DNA of 16,228 nucleotides from RYN-433 sp036558265. Its GTDB lineage: Bacteria; Planctomycetota; Phycisphaerae; Tepidisphaerales; Tepidisphaeraceae. The stretch is from assembly GCA_036558265.1 (NCBI GenBank), contig DATBFY010000286.1:1-16228 (forward strand). Direction: 5' to 3'. Position numbers and translations under genes: made by a program. Below are positions 14,137 to 16,228 of the stretch, one piece after another. How positions within the stretch are numbered: the first letter of the stretch is position 1; each line of letters begins with the position of its first letter. The notes under the pieces were generated by a model that saw only the letters and a program-made list of their open reading frames with translations, did not search any database and was not told the origin of the DNA.

Positions 14137-14385
14137 ACCGCGAAGACGCCAGGGCGCAAAGCAAATCGCGAAGAATACGAAAAATGCGAGGATGGAAGAT
14201 TGAGGATGGATAATGGAAAAGCACTAACCGGTGGGGCAGACATTCTTGTCTGCCCAATTTGAGCTTCCGATTCGCCACCGGTCTCCGCCCGCCGTAATCC
14301 CCCTCCATCTTCCATCCTTCATCATCGACTTCACCCTCTTCGCGCCAAACTTCGCGTCATCGCGCCTTCGCGGTAAATTCCCCCC
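14137..14385. repeat. three nested inverted-repeat families in one gap
   Basis: This gap holds no gene. The outer arms are of the CTTCGCG family: 14137-14173 (ACCGCGAAGACGCC...) pairs imperfectly with 14338-14378. Inside these, GGATGGAAGAT (14190-14200) pairs perfectly with ATCTTCCATCC (14307-14317), with further partial pairing around them. At the centre GGGCAGACA-TTCT-TGTCTGCCC (14234-14255) is a perfect hairpin. ACCGGT also stands on both sides of the centre (14227-14232 and 14277-14282). The right outer arm runs into the SDR start. Confidence 0.8.
14350..14385 (+). promoter_or_regulatory. repeat-borne GGTAAAT box 7 bases before the SDR start
   Basis: The segment ends CTTCGCGGTAAATT and six C, and the ATG follows at once. 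TAAATT (14374-14379) matches TATAAT at four positions and would place the transcript start on the ATG. TTCGCG at 14351-14356 is 17 bases further up but is a weak -35. The whole segment matches the minus-strand repeat 2170-2135 at 33 of 36 positions, so this start region is part of a repeat. Confidence 0.35.
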
Positions 14386-15162
14386 ATGCGCCTCAAAGAT
14401 AAAGTCATCATCGTCACCGGCTCAACCCAGGGCGTGGGCGAGGCCATCGCCCGCCGATTCGTCGCCGAGGGCGCCAAGCTCGTTATTCACGGCTTGGAGC
14501 GCGACCTGGGCGAGCGCGTCCTCGCCGACCTGCACCCCAATGCCATCCTCCACATCAACGACCTCGTACGCCCCGAATCCGCCCAGGAGCTGGTGGACGT
14601 TGCCCTCCGGCACTTTGGCCATATCGACGGCCTGGTGAACAACGCCGCCAGGCCGCTTCGCGCCACGCTCGAGCAGACCGACGCCGCCACCTTCGACTAC
14701 GTCATCAACCTGAACCTCCGCGCCCCCCTGCTCCTGATCCGCGCCGCCCTGCCGCACCTGCTCGCCTCGCGCGGCTCGATCCTCAACATCGGCTCGGTCA
14801 ACGCCTACTGCGGCGCCGCCAACCTCGTCCCCTACAGCATCTCAAAGGGCGGCCTGATGACCCTGACCCGTAACGTCGCCGACGCCTATTGCACGACCGG
14901 CCTGCGCGTCAACCAGATCAACCTCGGCTGGGTCCTGACCGAAAACGAAAAACGCATTATGGACGCCGGCGGCCTCCCCCCCGACTGGTGGAACAACCCC
15001 CCGCGCGAAGGCGCCCCCACCGGCCGCCTCATGCTCCCCCAGGAGGTCGCCACCGCCGCCGTCTACTGGATCGGCGACGAATCCCGGCCGGTGTCGGGAT
15101 CGGTGCTGGAACTGAATCAGTTTCCGATTATCGGGCGCAATACGGTCAAGGAGAAGTCGTAG
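14386..15162 (+). CDS. SDR-family NAD(P)-dependent oxidoreductase
   Basis: A 258-residue classical short-chain dehydrogenase/reductase with a Rossmann fold. The cofactor loop is TGSTQGVGEAIA (11-22), followed by DGLVNNAA (81-88). The catalytic residues are N110, S137 (NIGSVNAY), Y150 and K154 (YSISKGG). The C-terminal segment ends VSGSVLELNQF, as in many sugar or alcohol dehydrogenases of this class. Substrate and cofactor choice cannot be read with confidence. It lies 249 bases after the hexulose-phosphate synthase-like gene on the same strand but has its own candidate promoter in the intervening repeat, so it may be transcribed separately. No Shine-Dalgarno sequence is visible. Confidence 0.92.
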   Translation: MRLKDKVIIVTGSTQGVGEAIARRFVAEGAKLVIHGLERDLGERVLADLHPNAILHINDLVRPESAQELVDVALRHFGHIDGLVNNAARPLRATLEQTDAATFDYVINLNLRAPLLLIRAALPHLLASRGSILNIGSVNAYCGAANLVPYSISKGGLMTLTRNVADAYCTTGLRVNQINLGWVLTENEKRIMDAGGLPPDWWNNPPREGAPTGRLMLPQEVATAAVYWIGDESRPVSGSVLELNQFPIIGRNTVKEKS

Positions 15163-15179
15163 GTTCGGCTGTGCCGAAC
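15163..15179 (+). repeat. GTTCGGC-TGT-GCCGAAC hairpin right after the SDR stop
   Basis: A perfect 7-base stem with a 3-base loop begins on the base after the stop codon. No T-run follows, so it is not a standard intrinsic terminator. It could still stabilise the 3' end of the SDR transcript, or be another dispersed repeat. Confidence 0.5.
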
Positions 15180-15205
15180 GTTCCCTCGGACGGCGTTAAA
15201 GCCGT

Positions 15206-15299
15206 TATCCTGAGCGAAGCGAAGGATCTGGCCAGGAGGGGTCGCAAGCGTCCATTCGGCACAAGATCCTTCGGTCGTTTGAAACTCCCTCAGGATGAC
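15206..15299. repeat. ATCCTGAG...GAAGGATCT inverted repeat element
   Basis: The left arm (15206-15229) reads ATCCTGAGCGAAGCGAAGG then ATCT. The right arm (15264-15299) carries AGATCCTTCGG and CCTCAGGATGA, the reverse complements of its two ends. The arms are 35 bases apart. The ends are well conserved and the middle of the right arm is not. A shorter palindrome ACGGC-GTTAAA-GCCGT precedes it at 15190-15205. There is no gene inside. Confidence 0.65.
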
Positions 15300-15368
15300 G
15301 ACGGCGCGTCATCACAATGTCGATGCCAGACCATCGCCCGAAGCGCCGCCCCGGATCCGTTTCCCATG

Positions 15369-15404
15369 AAAAAAGATCACGGCCACCTCTCGATGGCCGT
15401 GATC
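15369..15404 (-). terminator. intrinsic terminator of the metalloprotease gene
   Basis: GATCACGGCCA (15375-15385) and TGGCCGTGATC (15394-15404) form a perfect 11-base stem with an 8-base loop. Read on the minus strand the stem is followed directly by six T (15374-15369). It lies 33 bases after the stop of the minus-strand metalloprotease gene and is oriented to end that transcript. Confidence 0.88.
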
Positions 15405-15436
15405 CGATTCTGACTTCATCCTTCAACCTTGAGCCT

Positions 15437-16228
15437 TCATTTCGGCGTTGGCTGCCCGAGGATGATGATCTGCCCGCCGCCATATCCCGGCATCTGGATG
15501 TGCGGGGCGTTCAGCACGCGGTCGATCTGCGACTTGGTCTGCGAGAGGTGCGCCTTGGTCGCGAAGTCCAGCCGCGGCGCGTTGTCCTTCAACACCGCGC
15601 CGATCTGGTCCGACAACTCCTGCATCGCGTAGCTGACCATGCTCTGCAGGTCGGCGCTCACCAGTGCGCCGGGCCTGGCCTCGGCGATGTTCAGCATGTA
15701 CTGCACGTACTGCCGCTGCAGGTTGCGCCGCAGGCTGCTCAGCATCGGCTTGGCGTCGCTGAACTTCGTGTCGCCGCCGATCGCCAGGTTGCCCCAGACG
15801 ATCTGCTTGACGCGCGAGATCAGCTCGGCAGCCGTGAACTTGTCCTCGCTCTTGCTCTTGAGTTCCGCGTCGTACACCCGTTGCAGCACCTGCGGCGACA
15901 CCAGCGCCAGCAGCGCGAACGACTGCATGCTCTGGATCGACTGGTGCGCCGGGAAGTCGATCCGGCCCATCGGGTTGCTGTACCAGTCCATCCACCGGCT
16001 GGGCGGCAGGTCATTCAACAGCTCGGCGTCGGTCGCGAAATACTCGTCCTTGAAGATCGTGTTCTCCAGCGTGGAGAGGGCCTCCCGCTGACGCTTGGGC
16101 TCCACCAGTTGCAACGCCGGCTTGGCGTCCGGGTCGCCCGAGCGGTTGCGGTTGAAATACTGCCCGCCCACCAGGCGGCTCACGTACATCATGTCCGACG
16201 CCTTGTTCGACAGCACCGTCAGGTACGT
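15437..16228 (-). CDS. C-terminal part of a zinc-dependent metalloprotease (DUF4953-like), cut by window edge
   Basis: The frame is open to the window edge, so 263 residues of the C-terminus are visible and the start lies beyond 16228. The sequence follows the C-terminal region of the large secreted DUF5117/DUF4953 zinc metalloproteases: SNKASDMMYVSRLVGGQYF near the visible start, then GDPDAKPALQLVEPKRQREAL, LLNDLPPSRWMDWYSNPMGR and AHQSIQSMQSFALLALVSP. The HExxH zinc site expected for the family would be upstream and is not in the window. The last residues are Gly/Pro-rich (MPGYGGGQIIILGQPTPK). The gene ends in a strong intrinsic terminator. Substrate and localisation are inferred from the family only. 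Confidence 0.85.
   Translation of the reverse strand, partial: TYLTVLSNKASDMMYVSRLVGGQYFNRNRSGDPDAKPALQLVEPKRQREALSTLENTIFKDEYFATDAELLNDLPPSRWMDWYSNPMGRIDFPAHQSIQSMQSFALLALVSPQVLQRVYDAELKSKSEDKFTAAELISRVKQIVWGNLAIGGDTKFSDAKPMLSSLRRNLQRQYVQYMLNIAEARPGALVSADLQSMVSYAMQELSDQIGAVLKDNAPRLDFATKAHLSQTKSQIDRVLNAPHIQMPGYGGGQIIILGQPTPK

Noticed and set aside
15163..15179. Intrinsic terminator of the SDR gene
   Set aside because: The hairpin is perfect but is followed by mixed sequence with no T-run, so the standard criterion fails.

Overview
The window is high-GC bacterial chromosome with dense genes and no phage, transposase, CRISPR, rRNA or tRNA that I can see. Several proteins point to the Planctomycetota, probably a Phycisphaerae-type lineage: a secreted protein with a CxxxxCH haem-like site, an alpha-toroid/DUF4159 protein, a secreted protein ending in the HEAT-like tail usually found on planctomycete WD40 proteins, and a DUF4953-type zinc metalloprotease. 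This placement is inference from protein families.

Layout. Bases 1-63 hold the last codons of a plus-strand gene of unknown identity. From 6598 down to 124 the minus strand carries seven genes in a row: pgk, rpe, a GlcG/HbpS-like gene, accD, a DinB/DUF1572 gene, the haem-site protein and a small membrane protein. Pgk and Rpe belong to glycolysis/Calvin and pentose-phosphate chemistry, and AccD to fatty-acid synthesis, so this part looks like core metabolism. Divergent from pgk is an AhpD-like carboxymuconolactone decarboxylase gene (plus). It meets the minus-strand DUF4159 gene tail to tail with a 4-base overlap. That gene lies downstream of a secreted beta-sandwich/HEAT protein gene on the same strand. 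A secreted alpha/beta-hydrolase (plus) follows divergently and converges on a galactokinase-like GHMP kinase (minus).

The GHMP kinase is divergent from a 3-hexulose-6-phosphate synthase-like gene (plus), with only 42 bases between starts, and an SDR dehydrogenase gene follows (plus). These three may form a sugar-phosphate module, but the kinase has Lys where galactokinases have a sugar-contacting Glu, so its substrate is open. The window ends in the C-terminal part of the metalloprotease gene (minus), followed by a clear intrinsic terminator.

The most unusual content is between genes. Nearly every larger gap holds short palindromic or tandem repeats of several families: GTAACGCGTAAAACATAAGG-type arms (two copies), CTTCGTGN octamer arms, CTTCGCG arms (33 of 36 identical between two distant copies), GGGCARAC...GTYTGCCC hairpins, ACATTTG heptamers, and ATCCTGAG...GAAGGATCT arms. 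One gap (14137-14385) has three families nested inside each other. In two places the outer end of an arm gives GGT(T)AAAT, then 7 bases, then ATG, which suggests that these repeats supply leaderless promoters.
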